From: an uncultured Oscillospiraceae bacterium
GTDB lineage: Bacteria > Bacillota > Clostridia > Oscillospirales > Oscillospiraceae
NCBI GenBank assembly: GCA_934661135.1
Contig: CAKUJA010000119.1
Coordinates: 1 to 5,718 of the forward strand
Length of the DNA: 5,718 bases
Reading direction: 5' to 3'
Shown: positions 5,237 to 5,718 of the stretch, piece after piece
Position numbering within the stretch: position 1 is the first letter of the stretch
How the letters are laid out: each line of letters starts with the position of its first letter
Program-made: the position numbers and the translations under genes
The notes under the pieces: generated by a model
Databases searched by the model: none
What the model was told of the DNA's origin: nothing
The model's input: the letters and a program-made list of their open reading frames with translations, nothing else

Positions 5237-5566
5237 ATGCAGCACGCCGCCGCGCGGAAGATCGACTGCGGCATCGGCAAAGCAGAAATTCCAGCCGAGC
5301 CTGCGCCGCAGACGAATGCGCCCGCCATCGTCGACTTCCAGCCTTACATGGGCAAAGTCCGCAAGCCCGGAACGGGCTGCATCAGCCAGATCAACGACCA
5401 CCTGTTTGAGGGGCGATACTCCCCGACATGGATCGACGGCAAGAAGCACGCGCGGAATGTGTATGCGCATACGCGCGAGGAATGTGAGGAGAAGCTGAAG
5501 GTGCTGATCGCAGAGATGAAAGCGGAGCTGGCGGAGTTAAAGCGGCAAAAGGGCGACAGACATTGA
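5237..5566 (+). CDS. Mobile-element/integrase-associated protein, probably truncated
   Basis: This is a 109-residue ORF. The first ~35 residues are alanine/proline-rich and unrecognised. The rest reads YMGKVRKPGTGCISQINDHL, then EGRYSPTWIDGKKHARNVYA, then TREECEEKLKVLIAEMKAEL with a charged helical end. A short sheet with a G-K-x-x-x-x-N-V-Y-A pattern followed by an amphipathic helix is like the AP2-type arm-binding domain of tyrosine integrases. As I recall, similar C-terminal segments occur in small DNA-binding or recombination proteins of Clostridial mobile elements. No integrase catalytic domain follows; the frame closes at 5566. Upstream it is open only back to a TAA at 5210, and there is no strong ribosome binding site before the ATG at 5237, so the N-terminal part may have been lost. 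It could be a relic or a stand-alone small protein; function unproven. Confidence 0.5.
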   Translation: MQHAAARKIDCGIGKAEIPAEPAPQTNAPAIVDFQPYMGKVRKPGTGCISQINDHLFEGRYSPTWIDGKKHARNVYAHTREECEEKLKVLIAEMKAELAELKRQKGDRH

Positions 5567-5581
5567 ACGGATGAACGGGAT

Positions 5582-5607
5582 GCAGCCGCCCGGTGTCGGG
5601 CGGCTGC
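5582..5607. terminator. Perfect 11-bp GC hairpin, terminator-like
   Basis: GCAGCCGCCCG (5582-5592) pairs without mismatch with CGGGCGGCTGC (5597-5607) around the loop GTGT. It begins 15 bases after the stop of the preceding ORF, the usual place for a terminator. The tail (GATTGCGCTTTGCC) has only a weak T-run, so termination may be partial, or the hairpin may instead stabilise the transcript end. Confidence 0.5.
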
Positions 5608-5609
5608 GA

Positions 5610-5638
5610 TTGCGCTTTGCCAGATCGTTTGCTATAAT
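5610..5638 (+). promoter_or_regulatory. Rightward extended -10 promoter
   Basis: TTGCGC (5610-5615), 17 bases, then TATAAT (5633-5638), a perfect -10 box preceded by TGC (extended -10). It starts 3 bases after the GC hairpin and points out of the window, implying a separate transcription unit to the right. A second TATAAT at 5674-5679 lacks a well-spaced -35 box; it overlaps the inverted repeat GATTAT-TTAT-ATAATC (5665-5680), which could be an operator. Confidence 0.65.
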
Positions 5639-5656
5639 GAAACAAATCGGAATTTG

Positions 5657-5718
5657 ATGAGGAAGATTATTTATATAATCTACCGTCTATGGTCTGAAAA
5701 CGACCACCTATCGAGAAT
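5657..5718 (+). CDS. Possible start of an ORF running off the right edge
   Basis: From the ATG at 5657 the frame stays open to the end of the window (20 codons: MRKIIYIIYRLWSENDHLSR, then an incomplete codon). It lies about 18 bases after the -10 box of the promoter at 5610-5638. Against it, there is no good ribosome binding site (only GGA about 5 bases before), and the stretch is too short to recognise. It may just be untranslated leader of a gene outside the window. Confidence 0.2.
   Translation, partial: MRKIIYIIYRLWSENDHLSR

Noticed and set aside
5120..5470. Minus-strand 116-residue frame over the integrase-like ORF
   Set aside because: No family resemblance; the plus-strand frame has the natural composition and a charged helical end.

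Overview
The window looks like a chromosomal segment from a gut-type Clostridia (Bacillota), probably near Oscillospiraceae/Ruminococcaceae. The evidence is Gram-positive ribosome binding sites (GGAGG, GAGGTG), sigma-A type promoters, moderately high GC, and families common in that group: a short peptide deformylase, an EFR1-type flavodoxin/ferredoxin and a TIGR04076 protein. This placement is inferred from gene content and style, not from a search.

Positions 1-3589 are read leftward on the minus strand. A strong extended -10 promoter at 3625-3653 starts a tightly packed run: a peptide deformylase homologue, an EFR1 family flavodoxin/4Fe-4S protein (ATGA overlap) and an MmcQ/YjbR family protein (8 bases further on). 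A nested palindromic repeat (about 1866-2026), probably a MITE-like insertion in the loop of an older hairpin, separates these from a DNA alkylation repair pair, alkA-type 3-methyladenine glycosylase and ogt-type O6-alkylguanine methyltransferase, again joined by an ATGA overlap. After ogt comes a remnant of an HD-domain phosphohydrolase gene, in which the first ~25 codons are joined out of frame to the C-terminal region. A TIGR04076 protein gene follows. A GC-rich palindrome inside a 51-base direct repeat closes the left edge.

Positions 3590-3756 are an AT-rich divergent promoter region. The rightward promoter (3710-3738) carries a perfect inverted repeat between its -35 and -10 boxes, a likely operator. 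It drives two genes joined by an ATGA overlap: a 179-residue protein with an AbrB/SpoVT-like DNA-binding hairpin and a second C-terminal domain, and a 270-residue minimal HipA-like kinase. The kinase begins directly at the serine/glycine loop and lacks the N-terminal subdomain of full HipA. The C-terminal domain of the first protein resembles that missing subdomain. The pair may therefore be a rearranged HipBST-type toxin-antitoxin module with the DNA-binding and HipS-like parts fused. This is the most interesting part of the window.

Positions 5106-5718 look like accessory DNA: a palindrome-rich spacer, a 109-residue ORF resembling a mobile-element/integrase-associated C-terminal region, a perfect 11-bp GC hairpin, and a rightward extended -10 promoter aimed at a gene mostly or wholly outside the window. 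No tRNA, rRNA or CRISPR array was seen.
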